From positions 1 through 20,094 of the forward strand of contig DCAW01000179.1 of assembly GCA_002313895.1 (NCBI GenBank): a stretch of DNA of 20,094 nucleotides, in the 5' to 3' direction. Under the pieces are notes generated by a model that did not search any database, had not been told where the DNA came from, and worked only from the letters and a program-made list of their open reading frames with translations. This stretch comes from Dehalococcoidia bacterium UBA1123. Lineage in GTDB: Bacteria > Chloroflexota > Dehalococcoidia > Lucifugimonadales > UBA1123. How positions within the stretch are numbered: position 1 is the first letter of the stretch; each line of letters starts with the position of its first letter. The position numbers were made by a program, and so were the translations under genes. This document shows, one piece after another, positions 1-7,060 of this stretch.

Positions 1-159
1 CACTATTGTTTCGCCGGGTACCTGCACCTCTTTGATAACTTCTTTGATTATTTCTACAGGCGCCGCTGGTTCAGAAGAACAGGCCGCGATTATGAATACG
101 AGCGCGAGACTCGTAACCAGGAACATCAGACCCTTGGTTTTCCGTTTCGATTTTGGCAA
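1..159 (-). CDS. Lipoprotein N-terminus, probable ABC transporter substrate-binding protein (partial, runs off left edge)
   Basis: Seen: an open frame of 53 codons from a TTG start at 159 to the window edge. A strong ribosome-binding site (GGAGG at 166-170) sits 6 bases before the TTG. Residues 2-9 are basic (PKSKRKTK), then comes a hydrophobic stretch (LMFLVTSLALVFIIAA), then a lipobox ending at Cys27 (IIAAC), then SSEPAAPVE and a Glu/Lys/Val-rich linker (IIKEVIKEVQVPGE). This is a bacterial lipoprotein signal peptide, so the protein should be exported and lipid-anchored at the outer face of the membrane. Inference: this linker style after the lipobox is common in solute-binding lipoproteins of peptide or other ABC transporters in Chloroflexota, but the binding domain lies outside the window. 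The product name is therefore tentative, while the lipoprotein call is firm. Confidence 0.75.
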   Translation of the reverse strand, partial: MPKSKRKTKGLMFLVTSLALVFIIAACSSEPAAPVEIIKEVIKEVQVPGETIV

Positions 160-617
160 GTTTTGCCTCCATTTTTGACTAACATGTGGGATTTGCGGAC
201 ACGCACTTAGGGTATTGCGTATGGGTAATTTGTCCGTAGACCATATCGAATATCGCGCCATCGGTCAACTGTCCCATTGGATGCTAAGGCGCCCGAAGAG
301 CGCAGAAGTCCCGATATTGCTGTCACCCAATGCGCTCCCAGCGCGATAATTAACGACTCAGGACCGCCACCAGAAGAGGTGGTCAGCAATCAGTTTTCCA
401 ACGGCCGAGTCGAGCGCACAATTATCCTGCAACCACGGCGCATCAGGAGAATCCGATATGCGGAGGACGATATGACCGCCCGTGGGAGAGGGCTGTTCAC
501 AACGGACCCCGACGCGCCGTCGGCTCTGCTCTAGGCATTGGCCTGCGCTCTGTTCGGATTGTTCAGATGGCGTCTATTCCGTAGGCGTTTTCGAACCGTC
601 GATAGTCCGGCGTGACT
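160..617. other. 458-base gap without a convincing gene
   Basis: The gap lies between two minus-strand genes. Open frames here (for example 277-534 plus, 207-389 minus) have no ribosome-binding site, low-complexity Arg/Pro-rich translations and no family resemblance. A short GC-rich inverted repeat, CCGACG-CGC-CGTCGG, lies at 509-523, but no T-run follows it on either strand, so it is not a clear terminator. The stretch presumably holds the promoter of the lipoprotein gene; no good -35/-10 pair was found. Confidence 0.5.
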
Positions 618-1544
618 TCAGTGGGCGCTGACGGGGAATAGCTCTTCTGAGGTGACCGGCTCGCGGATGATTTGCTGATTAAGGGTGAACTGTATGAACG
701 TGTCCACAGTCTTACGGGAACTCTCAAGACCAAAGGGCAATGGGTCGCCGCCAACGATTCGCGCCATGTTCTGGATGTTGGCATCTTCGCCGCTCAGTGA
801 AGCCCCGGAGTCAAACTGCTTCATGAGGGGCTTCTTAGCCTGCTCGAACAGGGAATATAGCTCCTCTGCAAGCCAGGGATTAGCTTCCAGTTGTTCGTTC
901 TTAACCACCATCATATGGCTGATGGGATATATTCCGTACTCGTTAAACCATTGAGCGTCGGATTCGGCAGGCTCAGGAAACAACGGCCTAACATCTGGAG
1001 AGTCGATAGGGCCGGCTCCGATTGCGGCGTCGATCTCGCCAGACACAAGTTGACCCGCCAGGTCGCTGTTATCGACGTACTGCACATATGAGGGCGCTTC
1101 GTACTCGGCCACATGCTCGTCACCCGTAATTATCCAGTTCACCGACTCAAGGTCCAGACCGTAGGCGGTCTGGAGGATTCCTCGCGTCCACACGCCGGGG
1201 GTGAACGTGTAACTGCGAACTCCGACCCTGCGCCCCGCAAGGTCTTTTGGAGACTCAATGCCGGAATTCACGTTCACCGCGATGCCACCGTGATAGAAGC
1301 TGCGGGTCAGCATGATCGGCAGCCCTGTGAAGGCTTTGCCGTGTTCTCTCGCGCATATGTAAGTCGACAGGGCCATCTCGGCCACGTCAAACTCAAGGCC
1401 TCTGACCATTCGTCGAAAGATCATCGGGACGGGAGAAATCTCGACGTGTTCCAGTTCAAACCTCGAAGACTTCAGGGAGCCATCTTTCAAAGGTTTCGTG
1501 TGTCCATAGTTTCCAATCGCTGTGCTCAATACCAGGTCTGACAC
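618..1544 (-). CDS. 4,5-dihydroxyphthalate decarboxylase-like / NMT1-type substrate-binding-fold protein
   Basis: About 308 residues from a GTG start at 1544, chosen because AGGAG lies about 10 bases upstream; a TTG at 1562 would overlap that ribosome-binding site. The translation resembles proteins annotated as 4,5-dihydroxyphthalate decarboxylase, which share the periplasmic-binding-protein fold with NMT1/THI5 proteins. Typical segments are the N-terminal VLSTAIGNYGHTKPLKDG, the middle SPKDLAGRRVGVRSY followed by TPGVWTRGIL, and LVSGEIDAAIGAG. No signal peptide or lipobox is visible, so it should be cytoplasmic, which fits an enzyme better than a transporter subunit. It lies 41 bases downstream of the VOC gene on the same strand, so the two probably form one operon and may act on an aromatic acid. 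The C-terminus may have shifted: another frame stays open for about 18 codons past the stop, to 563. The family is fairly sure; the substrate is unknown. Confidence 0.8.
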   Translation of the reverse strand: MSDLVLSTAIGNYGHTKPLKDGSLKSSRFELEHVEISPVPMIFRRMVRGLEFDVAEMALSTYICAREHGKAFTGLPIMLTRSFYHGGIAVNVNSGIESPKDLAGRRVGVRSYTFTPGVWTRGILQTAYGLDLESVNWIITGDEHVAEYEAPSYVQYVDNSDLAGQLVSGEIDAAIGAGPIDSPDVRPLFPEPAESDAQWFNEYGIYPISHMMVVKNEQLEANPWLAEELYSLFEQAKKPLMKQFDSGASLSGEDANIQNMARIVGGDPLPFGLESSRKTVDTFIQFTLNQQIIREPVTSEELFPVSAH

Positions 1545-1585
1545 GGGGTTGCATCTCCTCAAACTTCAGTAAAAAAGTGTCCGGT

Positions 1586-2062
1586 CTAATCTGCAGCGAG
1601 TTCGTCCCACGGGCCTGGGAAATCCCCCACAGGTCTTTTTTCGTTCGTGAAGATGTTCTCCTGCGTGTACCAATCAGCCCTGACCCGTTCGTAATAAACC
1701 TCGACGCCGTTGCCGTCAGGGTCTTGGAAGTACAGGCCCATCGAAACACCATGATCTCTAGGGGTGATCTTGATATCCCGATCCAGCAGCTTTTGGTAGA
1801 ACTCCTTCAGATCATCCAAGGTTTCGACCCGCCATGCGAAGTGCCCCAGCCCCACCTGTCCCGGCTGAAGCCCCGGCGCGCCCTCGGCCACCTGGGTCAG
1901 TGCGATCTCGTGAGAAAGCTCCACGTTCGCCGACAGGAACGCGGCTCGGCCTGGGATAAAGTCGTAGGTGTGCAGGCCGAGCAGGTCCGTGTACCATTCG
2001 TGAGATATTTCGACGTTCCGCACGTTGATATTCAGGTGTCCCAGATATTTCGGTCCACTCAT
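1586..2062 (-). CDS. VOC-superfamily protein, catechol 2,3-dioxygenase/glyoxalase-like
   Basis: 158 residues from ATG at 2062, chosen because GGAGAGG lies just upstream (2067-2073); an in-frame ATG at 2143 has no such site and adds an unconserved tail. Two beta-alpha-beta-beta-beta modules of the vicinal oxygen chelate fold are visible. The first opens with KYLGHLNINVRN (His9) and the second with GLGHFAWRV (His74). The signature DPDGNGVEVYYE lies at 114-125 (Glu121). His9, His74 and Glu121 match the 2-His-1-carboxylate metal site of type I extradiol dioxygenases. The single-domain length (about 150-160) fits small VOC proteins rather than the roughly 300-residue two-domain catechol dioxygenases. 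It is the first gene of a minus-strand pair with the dihydroxyphthalate-decarboxylase-like gene, which suggests aromatic-ring chemistry. A glyoxalase or other metalloenzyme remains possible. Confidence 0.85.
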   Translation of the reverse strand: MSGPKYLGHLNINVRNVEISHEWYTDLLGLHTYDFIPGRAAFLSANVELSHEIALTQVAEGAPGLQPGQVGLGHFAWRVETLDDLKEFYQKLLDRDIKITPRDHGVSMGLYFQDPDGNGVEVYYERVRADWYTQENIFTNEKRPVGDFPGPWDELAAD

Positions 2063-2269
2063 GTTGCCTCTCCTGAAGTTTTTTATATACCTCGGCGAGT
2101 GATTGCTAATCCACTTACTACCAGATGATCGCACCCTGTTCACGTTACGTCAGGGGTTTCGTTGATGGTAGCGCTACCCTCAAAACCCGTCAATTTGCAA
2201 GAGAAAAGCGCCCAAATTCCGGTGCGGTCAGACGACTACATGACGATTGGGGCAACAATTCAAAGACGA

Positions 2270-2278
2270 TGGTAGAAT
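2270..2278 (+). promoter_or_regulatory. Possible extended -10 promoter for the CoA-transferase/MBL operon
   Basis: TGG followed by TAGAAT (2273-2278) matches an extended -10 element, about 54 bases before the TTG start at 2332. No convincing -35 at normal spacing; TTGGGG at 2247-2252 would need a 20-base spacer. It lies in the divergent gap between the VOC gene and the CoA-transferase. Confidence 0.3.
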
Positions 2279-2331
2279 TGGGCCATTCTGAGACATCCAG
2301 ACCTCAGCGTTGACGAATCAAGGGGGAGAAA

Positions 2332-3573
2332 TTGACCATCAATGGCCACAATGGGATAAAAGGCCCTCTGGACGGCATTCGCGTGATCGACTGGACGATG
2401 TGGCAGTTCGGCCCTGTGTCGACCATGATGTTGGCCGACCTCGGAGCAGAAGTCATCAAGGTCGAATCATTGGACGGCGACCACGGAAGGCAGTTTTCGC
2501 GAGTCAGCGGTATCGGCACGGACAAGTTCGGAACCTCCACGTCGTATTACTTCGAAGCGTTGAACCGCCAGAAACAGGGAATCGCCCTGAACCTCAAACA
2601 CGAGAAGGGCCAGGAGGTGATATACCGGCTGGTCGAACAGTCCGACGTGTTCGTGCAGAACTTCCGCCAGGGAGTCGCTGAACGGCTGGGGCTGGGTTAC
2701 GACGACCTAAAGAAACACAACTCGAAGATCGTCTATGGCTCCGCCACCGGTTACGGGCCGGAAGGCCCGGACTCCGGCAAACCTGCCTTCGCTCTCACCG
2801 GCGAGGCCCGTTCCGGGTCGCTCTGGTGGGCAGGCCCGAACGACGACACACCCTACAACCTCCACGGCGTCGCAGACCAGATAGCCGGCATCACCCTCTC
2901 TTACGGAGTGCTGGGCGCGTTGATGTACCGAGAGCGGTTCGGCGTGGGCCAGAAGGTGGACGCCTCCCACCTCGGCAGCATGATGTGGCTGGCGGGGATG
3001 CGCGATGGCATCGCCCTGCTGGCAGGCCAGGAACCCCAGCGTCAACACCGCTCACAATCCAACTCCGTCCTTTGGAACTCCTACAAGTGCAAGGACGGCA
3101 AGTGGATAGCCTTTTCCATGAGCCAAGGCGACCGTTATTGGCCCCCTTTCTGCAAAGGTTTGGACCGACTGGACCTGATCGAAGACCCGCGATACGACTC
3201 AATTGAGACTCGGCGGGACAACAAGGTCGAGCTGATAAAAATCCTCGATGACATATTCATGACACGAACCCGCGAGGAGTGGGGCAAGGCTATGGACGCC
3301 GCCGGTGACACCATCTGGGAGAACATCCAATCCACCCTTGACCTGCCCGACGACCCCCAGGTCATCGCCAACAACTACCTGGTGGACTTCGACCACCCGA
3401 CCCTTGGCCCGACCAAGTGGCACCAGTTGCCCCTGACGTACAGCGAGACGCCTCTTTCCACCCGAAAGATGGCGCCGACCCTGGGCGAGAACACGGAGAC
3501 CATTCTAACTGAAATGCTGGACTATACCTGGGACGACATCGCAGAGCTGCAGGACGAGGGCGTGATTTTGTAG
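2332..3573 (+). CDS. Family III CoA-transferase (CaiB/BaiF)
   Basis: 413 residues from TTG at 2332, preceded by a GGGGGAG ribosome-binding site at about 2322-2328. The N-terminal block (PLDGIRVIDWTMWQFGPVS, then ADLGAEVIKVES) and the segments VFVQNFRQGVAERLGLGYDD and RFGVGQKVDASHLGSM are typical of the family. The expected catalytic Asp, which forms the aspartyl-CoA thioester in formyl-CoA transferase (Asp169 there), aligns with Asp182 in VADQIAG. Family members move CoA between carboxylic acids in the cytoplasm, and some are racemases; the acids used here cannot be told. The length is normal (about 390-430). The gene stands alone with an MBL hydrolase 66 bases downstream, and the spacer carries a CAGG-periodic repeat. 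It differs in sequence from the four CoA-transferases further right. Confidence 0.9.
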   Translation: MTINGHNGIKGPLDGIRVIDWTMWQFGPVSTMMLADLGAEVIKVESLDGDHGRQFSRVSGIGTDKFGTSTSYYFEALNRQKQGIALNLKHEKGQEVIYRLVEQSDVFVQNFRQGVAERLGLGYDDLKKHNSKIVYGSATGYGPEGPDSGKPAFALTGEARSGSLWWAGPNDDTPYNLHGVADQIAGITLSYGVLGALMYRERFGVGQKVDASHLGSMMWLAGMRDGIALLAGQEPQRQHRSQSNSVLWNSYKCKDGKWIAFSMSQGDRYWPPFCKGLDRLDLIEDPRYDSIETRRDNKVELIKILDDIFMTRTREEWGKAMDAAGDTIWENIQSTLDLPDDPQVIANNYLVDFDHPTLGPTKWHQLPLTYSETPLSTRKMAPTLGENTETILTEMLDYTWDDIAELQDEGVIL

Positions 3574-3579
3574 GGGTCA

Positions 3580-3606
3580 CAGGTATCAGGTTTTCAGGTG
3601 TCAGGG
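3580..3606 (+). repeat. CAGG-periodic intergenic repeat, copy 1
   Basis: CAGG occurs at 3580, 3587, 3595 and 3602, with spacings of 7, 8 and 7 bases. The same pattern with nearly the same bases recurs at 7017-7043, and in opposite orientation at 11543-11569. It sits between the stop of the CoA-transferase and the ribosome-binding site of the next gene. Confidence 0.6.
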
Positions 3607-3639
3607 CAAAAATTCCGAACACAAAACAAAGGAGAAATA

Positions 3640-4440
3640 ATGGCAGGACCAACGATCAAAGTAGGCAACGTAGAGATGATCGCCCTAACCGACACGGCCT
3701 CGACGCGGGATCCGGTGGCGACGTTCCCAAGCTCCACCCTGGACGAGTGGCGTCACGTTCCCGGCGTGCTCAACGACGAGGACCAGATAAGCTCCCGCGT
3801 CGGCACAACGGGGATACGTTCCGGCGGCAAGCTGATTATCGTTGACACGGGACTCCAATTGCCTGGCGCCCAGCTTTTGGACGACATGAAGGCCAAGGGC
3901 GTTGACCGCGAGGCCGTTGATATAGTGTTCCTAACTCACCTCCACGGCGATCACGTAGGCTGGAACATGAGTGACGGAAAGCCCACGTTCCCCAACGCTC
4001 GGTACATCATCCCCAGGCATGAATACGAACACTGGACCGACGAAGATTTCAAGAAGAACTGGCCCCACATCGACGTTCAGGTGACACCGCTGGCCAACTT
4101 GGATATTTTGGATTTGGTAGACGACGGTTACAACATCACAGACGAAGTCAGCACGATGGAGACTCCTGGTCACACCGCAGGCCACACCTCGCTTGTCATC
4201 TCCTCTGGCGGAGAAAAGGGTTTCGTGTTGGGCGATGTGTGCAACAATCCGGTTCAGGCCCACTTCACCGACTGGTGTCCCGTGTTCGATATGGACCCGG
4301 CCAAAGCACGCCAGACCCGCCACGCCGTTGTGGACAGGCTGGAGGCCGAGGGCACACTGGTGTCAGCCGGCCACTTCCCAGACCCCGGTTTCGGTCACTT
4401 CGTGCGGGCACAGGGCAAGAGGTTGTGGCGGGGGGTGTAG
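3640..4440 (+). CDS. Metallo-beta-lactamase-fold hydrolase (lactonase-like)
   Basis: 266 residues from ATG at 3640, chosen because GGAG at 3631-3634 is correctly placed; a longer frame from 3598 has no ribosome-binding site. The zinc-binding pattern of the MBL superfamily is complete: THLHGDHVGW at 99-108 (His100, His102, Asp104, His105), His178 in ETPGHTAGH, Asp199 in VLGDVC and His245 in SAGHFPDPGFGH. The binuclear zinc hydrolase site should therefore be intact. The overall layout resembles N-acyl-homoserine-lactone lactonases and related ester or lactone hydrolases. No signal peptide is seen, so it is probably cytoplasmic. It lies 66 bases after the CoA-transferase, plausibly in one transcript, and might hydrolyse a lactone or thioester of the same pathway (inference). 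The substrate is not predictable. Confidence 0.88.
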   Translation: MAGPTIKVGNVEMIALTDTASTRDPVATFPSSTLDEWRHVPGVLNDEDQISSRVGTTGIRSGGKLIIVDTGLQLPGAQLLDDMKAKGVDREAVDIVFLTHLHGDHVGWNMSDGKPTFPNARYIIPRHEYEHWTDEDFKKNWPHIDVQVTPLANLDILDLVDDGYNITDEVSTMETPGHTAGHTSLVISSGGEKGFVLGDVCNNPVQAHFTDWCPVFDMDPAKARQTRHAVVDRLEAEGTLVSAGHFPDPGFGHFVRAQGKRLWRGV

Positions 4441-4443
4441 ACA

Positions 4444-4515
4444 CAAAAGAATCTTGGTCGTTAACCACGCAACGGTGGAGCGCACTGATAGATGCTTCAC
4501 GCCGTTCAGCATGAC
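4444..4515. repeat. Dispersed repeat, copy A
   Basis: This segment shares an ordered set of blocks with 19949-20022: AAGAATCT-GGTCGTT, GCAACG, GATNAGATGCTTC and CAGCATG, at nearly equal distances. It lies between the MBL gene and the decayed DUF1801 gene. The 3' part, AGATGCTTC...CAGCATGAC, resembles the imperfect palindromes found in many bacterial intergenic repeats. Confidence 0.6.
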
Positions 4516-4557
4516 GAATAAGCCGGAGTACGGTAGCTCCCCACTCGGTATCGCGGT

Positions 4558-5001
4558 CTAACCTTTGACTGCCTCGTATCTCTCCAGGAACGTCACCACT
4601 GGCGTGCGGGCTATGGCGTCGCCGATCAGCTCAATTGGCAGATCGTCCAGCGTCTTGTGCCGAACGCATGACTTGCCCATATCGAGCTTCTTGCCTGTCT
4701 TTTCCTACTCATCGAGGAACCAGGTTCAGGTGTCCTTGTCTCTTTAGACGTTCATGAGGTACGGCGACATGTAGTTCTTCTGAGACGCCAGCGCGGCATA
4801 CTGAAGCGGCTTTTTGTTGTATGTCTTGGGAAATGGTCTCCAGCGGAATCTCGTAGGAGATCATTCCGTAATTCATGGCTTTCTGATAGCCGTCAGGCAG
4901 GCGTTCCAGGAGGTATTGCGTACCAGCGTCATAGCGTCCCGGCGCACGGGGCCCAACTCAGCGAGGTACTCATCAACGGTCTCGGTGTTGCGTCGCGCCA
5001 T
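4558..5001 (-). pseudogene. Decayed DUF1801 (YdhG-like) gene
   Basis: A strong ribosome-binding site (AGGAGG at 5008-5013) precedes ATG at 5001. The frame reads RRNTETVDEYLAELGPVRRD, then shifts near 4918 to LLERLPDGYQKAMNYGMISY. It shifts back near 4850 to YNKKPLQYAALASQKNYMSP, and ends with GKKLDMGKSCVRHKTLDDLP and TPVVTFLERYEAVKG before TAG at 4558-4560. These blocks in this order are those of DUF1801 proteins, which are small, cytoplasmic and of unknown role. The original frame also carries three internal stops: TAA at 4744-4746, TGA at 4726-4728 and TAG at 4705-4707. Two compensating single-base shifts plus three stops mean genuine decay rather than one sequencing error. The total of 444 bases equals a full-length 147-residue gene, so loss was by point changes, not truncation. 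Confidence 0.85.
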
Positions 5002-5025
5002 ATTGAGCCTCCTTTTGCGGTGAGG

Positions 5026-5078
5026 GAGGAAAATAATCTACCGCTCCAACCGCTTAGTGTTCAAGCAGGTTGAAGCGG
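5026..5078 (-). terminator. Rho-independent terminator of the short-chain dehydrogenase gene
   Basis: A long hairpin spans 5041-5078: CCGCT pairs with AGCGG, CAACC with GGTTG and GCTT with AAGC, with one mismatch, one bulged base and a 7-base loop. Read on the minus strand it is followed by a T-rich run (ATTATTTTCC, 5026-5035). It starts 15 bases after the stop of the dehydrogenase gene and lies just before the ribosome-binding site of the DUF1801 pseudogene, so it would cut that gene off from the upstream transcript. Confidence 0.75.
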
Positions 5079-5093
5079 CATATTCGAGAAATT

Positions 5094-5855
5094 CTAGCCT
5101 CGCCCGATGTAAGGCATCTGTGTCGCCATAATCGTCATGAACTGCACGTTGGCGTCAAGAGTGAGGTTGGACATGAAGAGGACGGCGTTTGCGACGTTCT
5201 GGACATCCATCGTCGGCTCTGGAATGGTGTGACCGCTGGCCTGGAGCAGGCCGGTTTCCATTCGAGCCGTCATCGGAGTTGCGGCGTTTCCGACGTCTAT
5301 CTGGCTGCAGGCGATGTTGTACTTTCGACCGTCTAGGGCTATGGCCCTGGTCAACCCGGTGACACCGTGTTTCGTGGAGGTGTAAGGCGCAGAACCAGGC
5401 CGGGGAACATAGGCCGATAGTGAGCCGTTGTTAATGATGCGCCCGCCCATCGGGGCTTGGTTTTTCATAATCTTGATGGCTTCCTGAGCGCACAGAAAGG
5501 TTCCGGTAAAGTTGGCGTTCACCACAGTCATCCACTGGTCGTAGGTCAAATCCTCGAACGCCACGCCCCTCGGCGCGCCTGTGCCAGCGTTGCTGAACAC
5601 CACGTCGAGACGGCCAAATCTCTCCTGTGACTTGGCGAACATGTTCTTTACTGAGTCCGGGTCACCGACATCGCACTGGACGCCCAGAATCCTAGACCCT
5701 GCCTCGCCCGCATCCGCTATCGTTTCTTCAAGGGGCTCGGCTCGACGGCCGGAGATTGTGACGGAATATCCGTCCGCCGCCAAAGTGAGCGCTGATGCCT
5801 TTCCGATTCCGGTCCCGCCCCCGGTGATGATGGCAACCTTTCCTTCTGAACTCAT
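5094..5855 (-). CDS. Short-chain dehydrogenase/reductase (SDR), classical type
   Basis: 253 residues from ATG at 5855, with AGGAGA at 5865-5870 as ribosome-binding site. The classical SDR pattern is complete: the nucleotide-binding TGGGTGIG at 11-18, NAG at 89-91, Asn115 (NFTG), Ser145 and the YTSTK motif with Tyr158 and Lys162. Arg37 and Arg38 after beta-strand 2 (SGRRAE) suggest NADP(H) preference (inference from SDR rules). The length is typical. It should be a soluble NAD(P)-dependent alcohol or ketone oxidoreductase, possibly 3-oxoacyl-[ACP/CoA] reductase-like; the substrate is unknown. It is transcribed alone, away from the ornithine cyclodeaminase gene, from a good promoter at 5892-5920, and ends at a terminator at 5026-5078. 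Confidence 0.9.
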   Translation of the reverse strand: MSSEGKVAIITGGGTGIGKASALTLAADGYSVTISGRRAEPLEETIADAGEAGSRILGVQCDVGDPDSVKNMFAKSQERFGRLDVVFSNAGTGAPRGVAFEDLTYDQWMTVVNANFTGTFLCAQEAIKIMKNQAPMGGRIINNGSLSAYVPRPGSAPYTSTKHGVTGLTRAIALDGRKYNIACSQIDVGNAATPMTARMETGLLQASGHTIPEPTMDVQNVANAVLFMSNLTLDANVQFMTIMATQMPYIGRG

Positions 5856-5891
5856 AGGTAAACTTCTCCTAACACGGTTGATTTGAGGCCT

Positions 5892-5920
5892 ATTCTAAGG
5901 CAATCTTCGGATAGTACCAA
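5892..5920 (-). promoter_or_regulatory. Sigma-70-type promoter of the SDR gene
   Basis: On the minus strand, TTGGTA (5915-5920) and TAGAAT (5892-5897) are separated by exactly 17 bases. The -10 matches 5 of 6 and the -35 matches 4 of 6 consensus positions. Transcription would start about 30 bases before the ATG, leaving room for the AGGAGA site. Confidence 0.5.
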
Positions 5921-6051
5921 GTGTTGCGTTCTTAATCGGTGAAACCGCTCTCCCGTGCGTTGGTCGTTTCAGGTATGATGTGTGCGCTCACGGCGCGATA
6001 CTAGTCGAATGCCGCGGTTGCCTGCCATGCTCTATTTAGAGGTTCCACAAT

Positions 6052-7011
6052 ATGCCCCTGCTTTTGACCGACACGGATATTGACCAACTCATGACTATGA
6101 CAGAGTGCGTCGAGGTCATCGAAGACTCGTTCAGGCAGGTGGGCAATGGGCAGACTTGGAACAGGCCACGTTCTCGTATTCGCATGCCGCGAGGGTTCCA
6201 TCACCTCATGGCCGCGTCCGTGTTGGGCAGCGAAGTCTTCGGACTCAAGACCTATACCAGCTTCCGGTCGGGCGTGCGTTTCATTGTGATGCTGTACGAC
6301 AGCAATAACGGCGACCTGCTGGCGATGGTTCAGGGCGAGAGGCTAACCCAGCTTCGCACTGGCGCCGTGACCTCTGTGGCGACGCGATATATGGCGCGGG
6401 AGAACTCGGTGACCGTAGGCATTATCGGCACAGGCAATCAGGGCAGGACTCAGCTTGCCGGCGTGTGCGAGGCTCGGAACATCAAGCGCGTCAAGGCATT
6501 CGACCGCGTGGAGGATTCAGTCAGGCTGTTTTGCGAGGAAATGTCAGCCGAGTTGGACGTTGAGATCACGCCTGTCGAGTCCGCAGAGGAGGCGGTCAAA
6601 GACTCAGATATCGTTATCACCATGACCACCTCACGGACTCCTGTCTTGTTGGGTGATTGGCTGGAGGACGGCCAGCACATCAACGCCGCCGGAAGTAACC
6701 ACTGGATTCGTCAGGAGGTCGACGACAACGTGGTCCGTCGTGCCAACAGCATTATCGTCGACAGCATAGAGGACGCCCAAGTGGAGGCCGGAGACCTTCT
6801 CTACCCCATAGAGCGCGGGCGCATCCAGTGGAGCCAGATCAAGGAGCTTGCGGACGTCGTTGTGGGTCACATCACAACCCGCACGTCGCCGGAAGACATC
6901 ACACTTTTCGAATCTCAGGGCATCGCGGTCAGTGACATTGCCGCTGCCGCATACGTCTACGGCAAGGCGAAGGAACAAGGACTGGGGACAGAATTGCCGA
7001 TGGATAGTTAG
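6052..7011 (+). CDS. Ornithine cyclodeaminase / mu-crystallin family protein
   Basis: 319 residues from ATG at 6052, with a GAGG-type site about 10 bases upstream. The family layout is clear. Residues 1-110 carry the substrate part, including GLKTYTSFRSG (Lys66) and LTQLRTGAVTSVAT (Arg102). A Rossmann domain follows with the NAD-binding GIIGTGNQG at 123-131 and INAAGSNHWIRQEVD. Asp237 (VDSIEDAQVEAGDL) lies where the catalytic Asp of ornithine cyclodeaminase is expected. Known members convert ornithine to proline plus ammonia; others are alanine dehydrogenases or ketimine/pyrroline-carboxylate reductases, so the exact substrate is open. The gene ends only 49 bases before ureD on the same strand, which suggests co-transcription with the urease genes and a nitrogen-salvage role. 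Confidence 0.88.
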   Translation: MPLLLTDTDIDQLMTMTECVEVIEDSFRQVGNGQTWNRPRSRIRMPRGFHHLMAASVLGSEVFGLKTYTSFRSGVRFIVMLYDSNNGDLLAMVQGERLTQLRTGAVTSVATRYMARENSVTVGIIGTGNQGRTQLAGVCEARNIKRVKAFDRVEDSVRLFCEEMSAELDVEITPVESAEEAVKDSDIVITMTTSRTPVLLGDWLEDGQHINAAGSNHWIRQEVDDNVVRRANSIIVDSIEDAQVEAGDLLYPIERGRIQWSQIKELADVVVGHITTRTSPEDITLFESQGIAVSDIAAAAYVYGKAKEQGLGTELPMDS

Positions 7012-7016
7012 GTGGA

Positions 7017-7043
7017 CAGGTTCCAGGTCTTCAGGTGTCAGGG
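7017..7043 (+). repeat. CAGG-periodic intergenic repeat, copy 2
   Basis: CAGG occurs at 7017, 7024, 7032 and 7039, again with 7, 8 and 7 base spacing. It ends with TTCAGGTGTCAGGG, the same 14 bases as copy 1. It fills most of the gap between the cyclodeaminase gene and ureD. Confidence 0.6.
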
Positions 7044-7060
7044 TGGTTTAGGTAAGTTCG

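Noticed and set aside
277..534. 85-codon plus-strand open frame
   Set aside because: No ribosome-binding site, Arg/Pro-rich translation without family resemblance, and overlapping equally open frames; likely chance.
563..784. Minus-strand frame overlapping the end of the dihydroxyphthalate-decarboxylase-like gene
   Set aside because: Mostly the shadow of that gene. Its last 18 codons could be a frameshifted C-terminus, but the family end is variable, so this is only noted.
5974..5979. TATGAT as a -10 box for the ornithine-cyclodeaminase gene
   Set aside because: No acceptable -35 at 16-18 bases and no extended -10 TG; too weak to list.
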